The translations under genes were made by a program, and so were the position numbers. Shown here piece after piece: positions 21,832 through 33,175 of a stretch of DNA of 64,000 bases; the stretch's first letter is position 1, and each line of letters opens with the position of its first letter. Source of the stretch: Papaver somniferum (taxonomy: Eukaryota > Streptophyta > Magnoliopsida > Ranunculales > Papaveraceae); NCBI RefSeq assembly GCF_003573695.1, contig NC_039362.1:198812585-198876584 (forward strand). The letters run 5' to 3'. The notes beneath the pieces are model-generated. The model did no database searches, was not told the origin of the DNA, and saw only the letters and a list, made by a program, of their open reading frames with translations.

Positions 21832-23579
21832 CCTTGCTTTCCAGATTTTTCGCTTGTTATACTTTTTTTTGCTTGCTTTGTTCTGCATTTTGCTTCTTCA
21901 TTTGTATATGATGTATATTCTCAAGCTTTTGAAGCTTTTTCCTTCAATTCAAATTCTTCTTCTATCTTTACCTTTGTGTTAATCCTACACTTAACCATGA
22001 GTCAAAAGCAATATGCTATTCTTTCTAATAATTAGAATTAGTCCAGCGATAATAATATACTGTATAATTCTATCATATGAAGGTGAATAACATTTCATAT
22101 TTATGCTTGCATTCCCATTCTTGCCTCTGTTATTCACCCTAATTTGATTAATTTTTGGTGTGTGCGTTGTTATTCGCTCACATACATATGGGTGCGGTGT
22201 TTAATAAAATTACTATCCTTATTATATGTGCGTTACTTTTCATATTGATGAAATTATGAGTCTGTATGGCACCTAAATTTTTTCTTGCTTATTTTACCTT
22301 TTTATACATTTCCCATGCATCTTTGTTGGTTCCTGCCTCAGTTGTTATCTTCGCGTTTTAGTATCTGTCTACTCTTCTCTTATCTACTTCATATATGTGG
22401 GCGTCAATTTCGCTTAAGATTTGTGTTTATTTTTCTCTGATCTACCTTCCTGCAAAATAATGTTATTAACGTTTTATGGTTCCATTTGTGCTTCTTATGA
22501 GGTCTTATTGAGCCTCCCTAAATAGAGGTCTTATTATGCCTCCCCTTGTTGATAGGTCTTATGTTTGCCCCAAGGTATTCTTTTTGGTCGGGCGGCAAAA
22601 TCGCAGGCGGTCTTTACATTTTGATGCACTGACCCATTGATTTTGCCTTATCATCTTTCATATTAATGCCTCTGCAGGATGTATTGACGCGCCAATACGA
22701 CATGCCTATACTCTCCCTTCGGTCATAGCCCCATGATATTGACGTCTTTCGACACAATTCAGCTCCCTAATGGAGGGTGCCGCTTTTATATTCCCCCTCA
22801 ATCCCCCTTCAAGGAAGCTTACCCCTACTGGGTTAGGGTAGGATCTTCCCATCCAATTATGCAGACAATCAGTTGTTTTCGTGATCTCGTACGAGATCAC
22901 ACCCTAGTGGGGTTTCTTTAGGGCCAAAGGTATCATAGTCAGGACTTGTCAAGGATGGCCAGGTACGCTCCAGACGCTCTAGGTACCCTTGACTCAACCG
23001 TTTACCGCAACGTCCTGATCGAGTTTCTACAATCCTTAGGAGAGAGATTAGTACCTTAGTCTTTCAACTAAGGAGTCTCTGCTTGATAGGCTTTCGTTTC
23101 GCCCCTATTCTCCATGACTCAGGTTTCAGGGATGGTATGGCTTTCACCCGAGCCATGCATTCTAGGTTTTCCCCAAGCATGACGCACTTTAGATCTTATT
23201 ATTGCCTCTTGCAATTACGCGAACTAAGGTGCACGCCACAATTGGATGCCTAGCCTCCCTAGTTAGAGGTTTTAATTTTTATTGCCTCCTATTGAGGTCT
23301 TATTGTGAGGTATTATTATTGCCTTGTTGGTCTACTTGTATCTTTTTGTGAAATATTCAATTTTGAAGAAATAAATTTTTCATGATTCATACATTGCTGA
23401 TTCATACTTGTATCTTCGATTCATACATTGCTGATTTTTTCTTTCTTCACTTATTCGCCAACATAATAACTACTACTTAACATATCTTAGATTCTGCAAC
23501 TTAACATATCTTATCCACCACTTGCAACCTTTTTTCTTCATCATCTCCGCACCAGTATTACTTTGCTGAAATGTATTTT
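21832..23579. other. Non-coding 3' interior of the Gypsy element
   Basis: Between the antisense gene and the integrase remnant I find no convincing coding sequence. The region contains repeated fragments such as GAGGTCTTATTATGCCTCC (about 22500-22560 and 23260-23310). Long non-coding spacers are usual in Tat-type elements. Confidence 0.5.
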
Positions 23580-24193
23580 CATTGCCGCATCGCCTGATTG
23601 TAGTACTTCTTCAAATATTTTTGGTTCCAAAGTTGATCGAGTATTTCCCTTATGTTTTTTCCATCTTTATTCATCAATTCATACATTTCGTTTCCAGCGT
23701 CCTTCTTTATAGCATATGGTCCATCCCATACACTCTTTTCTTTGCCATCTCCACCTTTCTTGTAGTGTGGTATTATTCGCAGTACTAGCTCTTATGGATG
23801 GAATTCACCTTGTTTTACGCGTCTGTTATGGTCATGGTTTGATGCAGATGCTGTCGCCTTAGCATAGATCTGCTTAGTCGCATCTTTATTTTTCTCCGCG
23901 TCTTTGCCTTTCAACATTGCCGCTTCAGTATAATTATTATCTGTTTCTTCTTCCTTGGTCACTTGATCAACCATCAGCCTTTCTCTACGTTTCTCCTCCT
24001 TTGATGCATCTTTCCAATTATTTCTTTTGTTCGCGCGATCTTCACTCTTCTCAACATCAATTCCATTACAGATTTTTGCTTTTGCTGTATCTCCTATGAT
24101 TACTCCTACACCCTGGGGTAGTGTAAATTTTATGCATTGATGATATGTAGAGGCCACTCCCAGAATGTTGTGTAGCCATGGTCTACCTATCAA
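23580..24193 (-). pseudogene. Protease C-terminal half joined to integrase C-terminal tail
   Basis: The upstream part reads MIGRPWLHNILGVASTYHQ and then KFTLPQGVGVIIGD, the usual end of Gypsy protease domains. After a Lys/Glu-rich linker it passes into ...HNRRVKQGEF, a stop, then ELVLRI and, further on, WDGPYAIKK and YLKKYYNQ, the familiar integrase C-terminal tail. Reverse transcriptase, RNase H and the integrase core are missing, so one large internal deletion joined the two. The stop (23792-23794) lies in the integrase part. Confidence 0.75.
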
Positions 24194-24235
24194 GGCATTA
24201 TATGGAGACTCTATGTCAACTACACAGAAAGTTAT

Positions 24236-24499
24236 TTAGGTGGTCATGGTTTTAAGAGGAATCCGCATGGTGACTTCTCCTTTTGGCTTGTTTGCTGATC
24301 CGTTGAACCCATAGATTTTGTAAGTGGAATGAATAAGTTTTTCATCTTTGCCACCCATGGTCTTATACGCGTGGTAAAATAGAATATCTACCGAACTGCC
24401 GGAATCGATCAGTATCCTGTTTATTTCCCATGCATCTGTGTCATTGTCTTCTTCTCCTTCCATTTTTAATTTGGGTATGATTTCCAACTTGACCACCAA
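24236..24499 (-). pseudogene. Gypsy aspartic protease fragment
   Basis: The sequence INRILIDSGSSVDILFYHAY contains the active-site triad DSG of retroviral-type aspartic proteases, which mature the gag-pol polyprotein. It continues through FNGSANKPKGEVTM. A stop lies just before the next segment (24193), and the frame upstream (24524-24724) contains KDWQKQPITFNAEEV, the usual lead-in to the protease. Confidence 0.8.
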
Positions 24500-24778
24500 T
24501 GGGCTTTCATGTAATTCTCCTCCTCATGGTACTTCTTCCGCATTGAATGTGATTGGTTGCTTTTGCCAATCCTTGAGTTTTGACACCTTTGCCAAGTTGA
24601 ATATCTCCTTTCCGTCATCATCTATAGCATATACACGGCTTAATACATTATCATGAAAATCCTCGAAGCTTTTATACGAATGAATTATTGAATTGCAGTA
24701 CAAGTTCTTTGTGTTCACTTCCACTTCTATTAAGTATGTCTTCTTCCCTGCCTCCGTTCTTGATGCCTGTCCTTCTGG

Positions 24779-27267
24779 CTATGGCGGTAAGTTTTGTTGT
24801 TGTGCGGCTAAGAAATGGTTTAATTTACTTTGATCGATCATTTTTAGTATGATTCTTTGAAAATTTCGACAATTATTGGTGTTGTGTCCATGAAAGCGAT
24901 GATACGCACAAAACTCTATACTTCTTCTTCCTGACGGTGACTCTTGTCCTAGATTTGGTGGTGCGGGTATTTCTTCCATTAAAATTACACAAAATTGGTT
25001 AAAAAGACCAAAATCAATGATTCCTGGGTGAAAAAGACATGTAAAATTTGATACTGTTTAAATGGACGAGAATGTAAGAATATCCAGGATGTAAACAGTT
25101 TCATCCTACCCATTTTCAAATACTTTTTCTTATTTTTAATTTACATCAGGATGCATCCAGTTTCATCCTCGCTCTTTTTTAAGTTTAAGCCAGGATGAAT
25201 CCAGTTTCATTCTAGCTATTTTTTTGTGTCCATTTCACCCATACTAATTTCTACTCATCCATTAGAACCATGTTTTAAAAATATTTGGACAAATGACCCA
25301 TTTTCCGATAAAATTACCGCCTCCCAAATCTTGTCTATATATTGTTGTATTTAGATGCGGAAATTTTATATCTTCGTATACTTTGTTGCTTCTACCTGGT
25401 TCTTGATGATAATTTCTTTTTTGTCCTCCATACCCTTCTACTTGGTTGTCAAACCTGAGAATCTTGTTATTACCTGCAGAGTTGTTATATTGTCTTTCTC
25501 TATATTCCTTTTCATACATTTATTGATCTGTACTGCTCATTGCTACTTTCCTTTGTTTGTCTTCTTCTATCGCCTTTTATTGACTTCCTTGAGAGGTACT
25601 TCCAACAACATTTGTTGTTCTTGGTAGTAGGCTTGCATTCCCTTCTTTTGTGTTTGTAACCGCAACTGGGTAAGATTCCATATCTCTTTGTTTTTCTTCG
25701 AGAGAAATATATTCTTCTTGGAACTCGCGCAGCTCTGCCATAGTAATGGTATCTTTTATCCTGAATATCTGCGTATACAACAAATTTGTTGGAAAAAGTG
25801 CGTTAATGAAAGCTAAGATGAAATTTCTTTCATCTACTCTTCCTTCCATCTCACTACACATGGTCCTCCAACGTGTGGTTAAGTTACGCAAGCTTTCATT
25901 GTTTCTTCTCCTTAAGCTGAATATCTTTTTTATTCCCGGTCGTAACATGTTCTTACTAATGTATCCTCCTAAGAATATACTTTGTAGATGATTGAATGAT
26001 CTGATTGTTCCCATTGGCAATCCCTCGAACCATTGTAAAGCCTCTCCTGTTAGGCTAGCAGGAAAATACTTACATAAGACCGCATCATTATCTTCCCATT
26101 GCAATAGAGACCTTCTATACGCCTTTATATGTTGTACTGCACATGTACTTCCATCGAAAATATTAGTAAAAACAGGTAATGTACACTTAGTTGGTATTCC
26201 TGCGAGTTGTGTTTGCCTTGAGAACGGTATTTTTCCTGCTTCTTCTAATTGTTGCCATCCTCCATCTCTCCGTACCTTCATCATTGCTCTTACTTCTGCT
26301 AACTCTCTTAGGATTGTTTCATTCATGGTTTGATCTGCATCTTGCTGCATAGGTCTTTTCAACCTTGCTTGTCTTACCCTGTTCTCGTGCCTATTTTGAC
26401 GCATCGCCTCTTGCAGTTCTCGTTCTTCCGCCTCTTCTCTTCTTCTTCTACGTCTTTCTCTTTCATTCCTTGTATGTAACTGTGCGATATTATTCCTTTT
26501 ATCCTCTTCTGCACGGTCGCATTGATTTCGTAACATTTCTCTACCTTGTAATATCATCCTCCCTGCTCTTCATCAGTTTCTTCCCCTTAATCATAATGTA
26601 TGCGGTGATGTTCCCCATGTTGCTCATGTTGATTGCCTCTGCGATAATATTCGCCTTGATGTGCGTATCGATCATCTATTGGTTGTTGTTTTATGCGATC
26701 ACGACCGCGCTCCTCCTGCATATTATCACCTACATGAAAATTTCCCACAATGTTATCTTGTGGTTGCTCTTGTGTAGTATCCTTGCGGCTAGATCTTCTT
26801 TGCCTTGACGTTCTCCTGCTTGTCCTTGATCTTGAGATTGCACGTGTTGTCTTTGATGTGGTTCGTGACCTTCGCTCTTGCAACATGTTATTCTCTTCTC
26901 TTAGCTTATCATTCTGACGCGTTAAGTTTGCACGTGCTTCTTCTTCTCTTCTCCTTTCTTCTATTAATCTTTGTCGGAGCTCCTCTATTGTCATGTTGTC
27001 TTCGTTTTCTCCTTCTGGTCCTTCCTCCACATTTCTTTGCTCGTTTTCCTCCACCGTATCTGTATCTGTAGTATGAAAACTTACCTCGTCATAGTTGCGG
27101 GTGTTATTCTCCTCCTGGACGCGTTGGATCTGAGACTGGACTTGCTTTCCTCGATTGTTCATTTCTCCCATCCTTGATGATTCAACTATTTCACCTCTTC
27201 TTCCTGCGATTCTTTTACTCCTTCTAGTTGTTATCACTTGTTCTGCTGCAGATGCTTGCCTCACCAT
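24779..27267 (-). pseudogene. Gypsy gag (capsid and zinc-knuckle-like region), broken
   Basis: The first open part (27267-26587) is a highly charged N-terminal region with a run of Arg/Ser. The next (26557-25577) has the retrotransposon gag domain: IKAYRRSLLQWEDNDAVLCK, FPASLTGEALQWFEGLP and FLGGYISKN. After a Gly/Arg-rich part (25519-25262) and the MITE, the region resumes with IPAPPNLGQESPSGRRS and a CAYHRFHGHNTNNC knuckle-like motif. Stops and frame changes split it into at least four pieces. Gag packages element RNA into particles. Confidence 0.85.
24989..25308. mobile_element. Mutator-type MITE inserted in gag
   Basis: The 320-bp insertion is flanked by perfect 9-bp repeats TAAAATTAC (24980-24988 and 25309-25317). 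It separates the gag segment ending near IYRQDLGG from the one starting MEEIPAPPNLG. Its ends are loosely inverted (AAAATTGGTT... against AAAATGGGTC...GTCCAAAT). Its interior has three AGGATG...CATCCT palindromic units. The 9-bp duplication is typical of Mutator-like transposition. Confidence 0.7.
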
Positions 27268-27500
27268 CTTGTTTTCCTTCTTTTGACAAAGGAAAAATTA
27301 CTCTTCACAGATCTGAAAAAGTTATTAATGAAATCTACTTTTCTGAGATGAAAACTTTTGCTTACGTTTTGCAGATTTAAATTTTTGAAACTCTCAAAGA
27401 TTAATGATAAAACGATGAAAAATTATGAATATTTTTAAGTGTCTTTTGAAAGAATTTCACCAACAGGGTATATCATCCAAGCTGTAAACTAGGGGCAAAA

Positions 27501-27979
27501 TGTAGTTGCAGGAAATCCTACAACTACATCCTAAAGATAATCTATGAAGTAATCTAAGAAACCACGGTGAAATACTCAAGATCTTTTATTAAAACTTAGA
27601 AGTTAGAACAATTACAAAGATGATAAGAGAAAACCCTAACTTGGAAAACAAATAACTCTCTCTCTCCTAAATATCTATCTTTAGCTCATCAAAAAGATCT
27701 CTCTCTACTACAAGGGTCTCTCGTTCCTTTTATAGGAGTTTACATGGTGGAGGACAGCTAATAAAGCCCCTATTTTCAGATTTGGGGCGCGTCAATTTCG
27801 CTCGGACATTTACATTACCGCGCGATTTCTTTACTGTCGCATAGATCTTCACACTATTATCGTGACTAGGTGACGTCATCTGGTTCGTTATCCTGTATAT
27901 GTTGTACGCATTCGTGTTCGCTTGCTACTAAAGGAATTGTTTCGCATACCAAACCAGTGTGCGGTATTTTGTACCCACA
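27501..27979 (-). repeat. 5' LTR of the Gypsy element
   Basis: The 479-bp copy is homologous to 13156-13630. Its outer end lies only 80 bp from the stop codon of RLP-B. The element's primer-binding region should be the sequence just left of 27501; I could not assign the tRNA. Confidence 0.85.
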
Positions 27980-28058
27980 CATGTGAACCTATACATTCAG
28001 TACAAAGTTTGTGTCCTTTGCATAGTATTTTTACATTCAGTCATAATTATTGCTGCAT

Positions 28059-31000
28059 TCATTTTCTCTTACGAGGAAATTTATAAATACATGCGAAACA
28101 TTTCATTGTAATGATTTTGTTGACAAGTTTATCAGCGTACTTTCTCCCTTTCTTCCAAAAACACTGAGGTCCAACAACCATACCTATACCCATCAGACAT
28201 CCCGAAAAAGTCACGGCAAGTAATATCCAGTCGGGTTCGTTATCAGAAGTTAAGACATCTTGTGGTGCCTCCTCAGTACTGCTGCAGTTTTTCAATAGGG
28301 GAGAACCACATAACCCGTCATTTCCTTCAAAAGAACTTGCCTGGTAAGTTTGAAACTGACTACCTGGTGGGATTCTTCCAACTAGTTTGTTGAAGGAGAG
28401 GTTCAAGACTGCAAGGAATGATAAACCTGCTAATTCGTAAGGAATCTCTCCTGACAGCTTATTTGACGAGAGGTCTAATGACTCCAGATTTTTAAGTTTT
28501 CCCAAAGTTGATGGAATTTTTCCTTCGAAAGCATTGCTTGAGAAATTAAGAACGTTGAGCGACGTAAAATTTCCAATTATATCCGGTATCTCCCCTTCAA
28601 AATTATTGTTGGAGAAGTCAATGCTAGTGAAAATTATTAAGATCTTTACCAGGTCCATGTCTTGTCCTTTGCTTGTAACCGTCACTGCCTGTTGGTAATT
28701 ATTGTCAGTGAATGCAAATCCAAATCCTATTATTTGATCCCTGTGGTTCCGTGCTGCTTCTTGTTCGTCTACCATCATAGTCTTCCAACTGGAAAAGCAT
28801 TCTTTGGGCAGATTACCCGAAAATTTATTAGAAGAAATGTCTATAATTTGTAACATTGCCAAGTTACACACAGTTCCACCATTCCCCAAAGGACCTTGAA
28901 ATCTATTGTTTTGCAACACAAGAACACGTAGCTCGGGCATCGATCCTAACCAAGAAGGAAAACCACCGGTTAACTGATTATTTCCAACATCTAGAACCTC
29001 TAGCATGGTACAATTGGCAAGAGAGCTTGGTAGCTGCCCTTCAAATTTGTTTTCGTTGAGATTGAATGTCCTCAAATCACAAGACTCTGGATAAGAATTA
29101 AAATCGTCTGGGGGTATACTTCCTTGTGAACGCCATACATGGGGTATCTGGCCGCTTAAGCTGTTTCTTCTTAGATTTAGAACTCTGAGTCTTGCCATGG
29201 ACTTTAGACATGGAGGTACTGGTCCGCTCAAGTTGTTAAATGACAGATCAAGAACTTCAAGACTAGCTTCACATATTGACGCAGGTATTTCTCCATTAAT
29301 TTGATTGTTCGAAAGAGAGAAAAACATAGCATTTGATAGATAAGATGAAGCATTTGGGATTATTGAAGTAAGGTTGTTTGATGAGTAATCCAAGAATAAG
29401 GCTGATGGTGGCAAGATTGGGTTCTTTCCTTGAAGCATGTTGGAATGGAGGTCAATGTATTTTATCGATGTGAAACTATTGGCAGGAAAGGGCCGATCAG
29501 GATCCTCCAAAAGGTTGCGAGAAAGATTTAAGCTATCGAGACTCCCATCACCGATTTCCCAAATCCAGTTGGGTATTTTTCCTTGAATTTGATTGTTTGA
29601 AAGATCTAGGGTGGTCAGTTCTGTGTTTTTCAAGAGACTTGGGATTTTTGTCAGGTTACATGAACTTAATGCCAAAAAACCAATCTGGAGAAATAATGCA
29701 GGATTTGAACTAGAACTGATTACTGACAATCTGTTGTTCGAGAGGTCGAGATCTGTAAGATTATTCAACTTACTGAAAAGTGCATCCAAATTCACTATGC
29801 CATTGAAATTATTTGAAGAAAGTGCAAGAGTGTCAAGTTTAGATAGTTCAAACAACGTTGCTGGAATAGGTCCCTGCAGCTTATTCATACTCAAATCAAG
29901 GGTCTCTAGAGAAGATAAAGATCCATTGAAAAACTCACCAAGTTGACCAGTGAATTGATTCTCAGAAAGATCCATGTATTGCAGTGAAGGTATGGCAAAC
30001 AAAGCCATAGGAAGTGTTCCAGTGAAACTATTCTCTGACAGGTCTAAATATTGAAGTTGTTTGAGTTGTGACACTGAAGCAGGGATTGATCCATTAAATC
30101 TACAATGCCAAAGATCTAAACGGGATAACAATATAAGGTTACCTATGGAATCCGGTAGGTCTCCAGAAAAACTTGTGTTAAACAATATTAACTCTTGAAG
30201 CAGTCCATGCATGGGAAATTCTGGTAATGAACCTTGAAGATGATCATTATTTGCTAGGTAGAATTTCTCAAGTGTTCCTACCTTGAGAATCCTTTCTGGG
30301 AAGTTCCCATGCAATTCACAAGAACTCAAATCTAAAAAAGTCAAGTTACGGAATTCACTAAAGAACTCTGGTACTTCACCAGATATATTATTCCCGCTAA
30401 GACGTATTTCATAGAGTGATTGAAGTTGTGTAAGAGATTTATCAAATGGACCTGACAGATAACAGTTGGATAGACTCAAGACTTGCAATTTAGGTACTGA
30501 ACTCGACAGTGCTTTACACCACTTGCTACCGTGTGCTGATATGTTTACTCCATCTAAAGAGAGTACTCTAAGTTCTTTTAAGTTACGAGTAAGCATATTT
30601 AGATCAGGATTGTTCAATGTGAATGGAATACTTCCCGGAAATTGATAAGTTGCAAGATCGAACGTTACTAACCTTGTCATCCGCGAGAATGAAATTGGAA
30701 TCTGCCCATTAAAACCCGAATTTGACAAATTGAGGTAAGTCAAGTTGACTAGCCTATCAAACCCCGCCGGAATTGGTATAGAGCCGAAGTAGTTGAATGC
30801 CAAATTCAATCTCTCAAGATACCGGAATTTGAATAAACTACTGGAACTATTTACTCCATCTTCAATGGATTCATTACTAAGGTCTAAACTTAAAACATGA
30901 CCACTTGTATCACAAGTAACACCATCCCATGAAGAACAACAATCGGTATCTGGACTCCAAGAACTACGCTTCGATGTAGAAGAAGAAGATACAAGACTTT

Positions 31001-31127
31001 GATTCAGTTGCACCAACAAAGTCTTTTGATCCTCCAAACACTCCGCTTGCACACAAATATTGTTATCGACTTGTAAAAGCACCGAAAACAAGAAACCCCA
31101 AGTAATGAAACTTAACAATATTCTCAT
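28059..31127 (-). CDS. LRR receptor-like protein (RLP-B), Cf/Ve type
   Basis: Intronless, 1022 residues. It has a signal peptide (about 1-28, MRILLSFITWGFLFSVLLQV...), an LRR N-cap (CLEDQKTLLVQLNQSL; SPDTDCCSSWDGVTC), a long LRR array, an island with YQQAVTVTSKGQDMDLVKIL, final LRRs, a C-cap GNDGLCGSPLLKNC, one transmembrane helix (about 967-991, with GCLMG) and a 31-residue basic tail ending FPRKRK. No kinase domain. Like its neighbours it should be a plasma-membrane immune-type receptor needing a partner kinase. It differs from RLP-A and RLP-C in its tail and lacks one block of repeats, being the shortest of the four. The retroelement inserted 80 bp past its stop may affect the 3' end of its transcript. 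Confidence 0.93.
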   Translation of the reverse strand: MRILLSFITWGFLFSVLLQVDNNICVQAECLEDQKTLLVQLNQSLVSSSSTSKRSSWSPDTDCCSSWDGVTCDTSGHVLSLDLSNESIEDGVNSSSSLFKFRYLERLNLAFNYFGSIPIPAGFDRLVNLTYLNLSNSGFNGQIPISFSRMTRLVTFDLATYQFPGSIPFTLNNPDLNMLTRNLKELRVLSLDGVNISAHGSKWCKALSSSVPKLQVLSLSNCYLSGPFDKSLTQLQSLYEIRLSGNNISGEVPEFFSEFRNLTFLDLSSCELHGNFPERILKVGTLEKFYLANNDHLQGSLPEFPMHGLLQELILFNTSFSGDLPDSIGNLILLSRLDLWHCRFNGSIPASVSQLKQLQYLDLSENSFTGTLPMALFAIPSLQYMDLSENQFTGQLGEFFNGSLSSLETLDLSMNKLQGPIPATLFELSKLDTLALSSNNFNGIVNLDALFSKLNNLTDLDLSNNRLSVISSSSNPALFLQIGFLALSSCNLTKIPSLLKNTELTTLDLSNNQIQGKIPNWIWEIGDGSLDSLNLSRNLLEDPDRPFPANSFTSIKYIDLHSNMLQGKNPILPPSALFLDYSSNNLTSIIPNASSYLSNAMFFSLSNNQINGEIPASICEASLEVLDLSFNNLSGPVPPCLKSMARLRVLNLRRNSLSGQIPHVWRSQGSIPPDDFNSYPESCDLRTFNLNENKFEGQLPSSLANCTMLEVLDVGNNQLTGGFPSWLGSMPELRVLVLQNNRFQGPLGNGGTVCNLAMLQIIDISSNKFSGNLPKECFSSWKTMMVDEQEAARNHRDQIIGFGFAFTDNNYQQAVTVTSKGQDMDLVKILIIFTSIDFSNNNFEGEIPDIIGNFTSLNVLNFSSNAFEGKIPSTLGKLKNLESLDLSSNKLSGEIPYELAGLSFLAVLNLSFNKLVGRIPPGSQFQTYQASSFEGNDGLCGSPLLKNCSSTEEAPQDVLTSDNEPDWILLAVTFSGCLMGIGMVVGPQCFWKKGRKYADKLVNKIITMKCFACIYKFPRKRK

Positions 31128-31777
31128 CGAGAGTGATTAATTGACAAACGGAAATTTGATATCTATTTTGTAGCTGGATGATCAAGTTAGCCTATGATAA
31201 AGAAGAGTTATCTTCTCTTATAACCAATAATCATCGAGGATTCATTAAGTCAACTATCACTGTGCTGTTTTTATTACTCGCTAATGCCTTAATGATGGCT
31301 GCACAATTTCCTCCCGTTTACATCCTGAATACACATGTGTTACACAACCACTTCATTGTTTTCTTATAATAATCTGTATATATCTTCTGCCACCATTTGG
31401 ATATTTTAGCTGTCATCTTTTTAAAAAGAAGAAAAAAAGGTCCCGATTAATAAAAAAATAATCATAATGCTAGTTCATGAAAAAGGATAAGAAATAGAGT
31501 GAATATGTAGTGGGATAGAGAAGTAAAGTGGAAGCAGCATTTTGGTTTGTTTATTATCTATGGGCAGCAGTACACTTCATTTGACTTGTGGCAATTTTTG
31601 CCCAAACAGGAGCTTTTAGGGGCACGGTAAGAAATCAGGGCAGAAAAACATTGCATGCGGTGAAAATACGAAATTAAGTTAAATTCAAATATTTTGAGAT
31701 CATTTGAGCATCTAATAAGACATTACTAGACTTACTTACTATCTCAAACATTGTAAGCAGAGGCTTCAGAGTTGCCT
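31128..31777. other. RLP-B upstream region, no gene seen
   Basis: AT-rich flank that should hold the RLP-B promoter. It shows no clear sharing with the RLP-A/RLP-C flanks. The short frame at 31178-31369 has no recognisable content. Confidence 0.45.
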
Positions 31778-32184
31778 CATTAAGAAGAACCATAATATTG
31801 GGCATACCAAAATCTTTCAAGGCATACTGAATGAAGACAAAAAAGGTTGTTGAATAGCAAAATCAGATAACCCCTTAACCCAAATTTTTTTTAATAACAA
31901 ATCTGCCCTTTACGTATTAGTGTTAATAATCTTGATTAGTGATTAAATATTTTGTTTAGTGATTAAGATAATTTTCAGAATTATAAGAGTTGTTTAGATG
32001 AAAAATTTGAGGAAAAAAAATCAAAGTTTTGGTTTGGTTAAGAAGGAGAGAAAGAGAAGGAGAAAGTGAGAAAATTCTAATTCTTGATTCTATGGAGGAT
32101 GAGGAGGGTCATCATTCATCTAAAAAACCTAGGAAAATACACATCATTACAACAATGATCCAGAAATGGCTGATTTCTTAGATT

Positions 32185-33010
32185 ATGAATCATGGTTCGG
32201 CGAAACAGGTTGAGGTTCGGCTCACATCTATGAGCCGAATCTACCAATTGATGAACGGTTCGGCTTACTGAATCTGTTTACCGCATGCGCCGAACCTATA
32301 ATTTCCAATTCCAACCTTTTGCTAGACACTAGTTCGGCTCATATGAAAGTTTCATAGTAAGCCGAACAACATCCTGAATAGCCCGGAATAGAATCATTAC
32401 TAATTCGGCTTACATATCCAAAACCGTATGTGCCGAACATGATTTTTTAATTTCTGGGTTGAAATATTGTTACTGGTTCGGCACATATGGAGAACATCGT
32501 ATCAGCCGAAACCTCTTATGTTCAAGGTTCGGCACATAATATGATTATCGTCTGAGCCGAACATGATTTTGTTAATTTCTGGGTTGAAATATTGTTACTG
32601 GTTCGCCACATATGGAGAATACCGTATCAGCCGAAACCTCTTATGTTCAAGGTTCGGCACATAATATGATTATCGTCTGAGCCGAACATGATTTTGTTAA
32701 TTTCTGGTTTGAAATATTGTTACTGGTTCGGCACATATGGAGAATACCGTATCAGCCGAAACCTCTTATGTTCAAGGTTCGGCACATAATATGATTATCG
32801 TCTGAGCCGAACATGATTTTGTTAATTTCTGGGTTAAAATATTGTTACTGGTTCGGCACATATGGAGAATATCGTATCAGCCGAAACCGGTAAATGTTTA
32901 TAGTTCGGCACATAATGTGATTATCGAATGCGCCGAACCCGAAGGACAAATGATTCGGCGTGTAACTAACATTAGAGGATAAGCCGAACTCTGTAAATTC
33001 GGCACATAAC
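32185..33010. repeat. TTCGGC/GCCGAA palindromic minisatellite, block 1
   Basis: Units begin GTTCGGCACATA and end GCCGAAC, with inner TAAT...ATTA pairing in many copies. A longer repeat of about 135 bp containing two such units recurs at least three times between about 32430 and 32890 almost unchanged, so recent expansion by tandem duplication is evident. It lies between the left end of the element and the 3' end of the gene. Confidence 0.85.
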
Positions 33011-33175
33011 TGTTAAGCTGTTCATTAAAACATGAAATTGAAGGTGTCCACAACCCAATCCCAGCACCATTAAAAACAAAGTTCAGCACCTTAAAGCAAA
33101 GGTGTTTGCAACACCATAAAAGTGTACTTAAAACTTAAGAAAAAGTGTACCATAAAAGTGTACATAAAAGGGAAT

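Larger units (their letters stand above)
13156..27979 (-). mobile_element. Defective Ty3/Gypsy LTR retrotransposon (minus strand)
   Basis: Two homologous LTRs (13156-13630 and 27501-27979) start TGTAGTTGCAGG and end GTACCCACA on the plus strand, which is TG...CA in the element's own direction. Flanks are CGTGT (13151-13155) and CATGT (27980-27984), a 5-bp target duplication with one change. On the minus strand come gag, a zinc-knuckle-like segment, an aspartic-protease motif, and then directly the C-terminal tail of integrase. Reverse transcriptase and RNase H are absent. An antisense gene fills the 3' half. A LINE (about 14950-20111) and a small MITE (24989-25308) are inserted. By eye the LTRs differ at roughly one base in ten, so it is not a recent insertion. 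Gag type and antisense gene point to the Tat lineage; this is inference. Confidence 0.88.

Noticed and set aside
25746..27177. Several hydrophobic plus-strand frames (81-147 codons)
   Set aside because: They are the antisense reading of gag; Arg/Glu-rich coding sequence read backwards gives Leu/Phe/Ser-rich frames.
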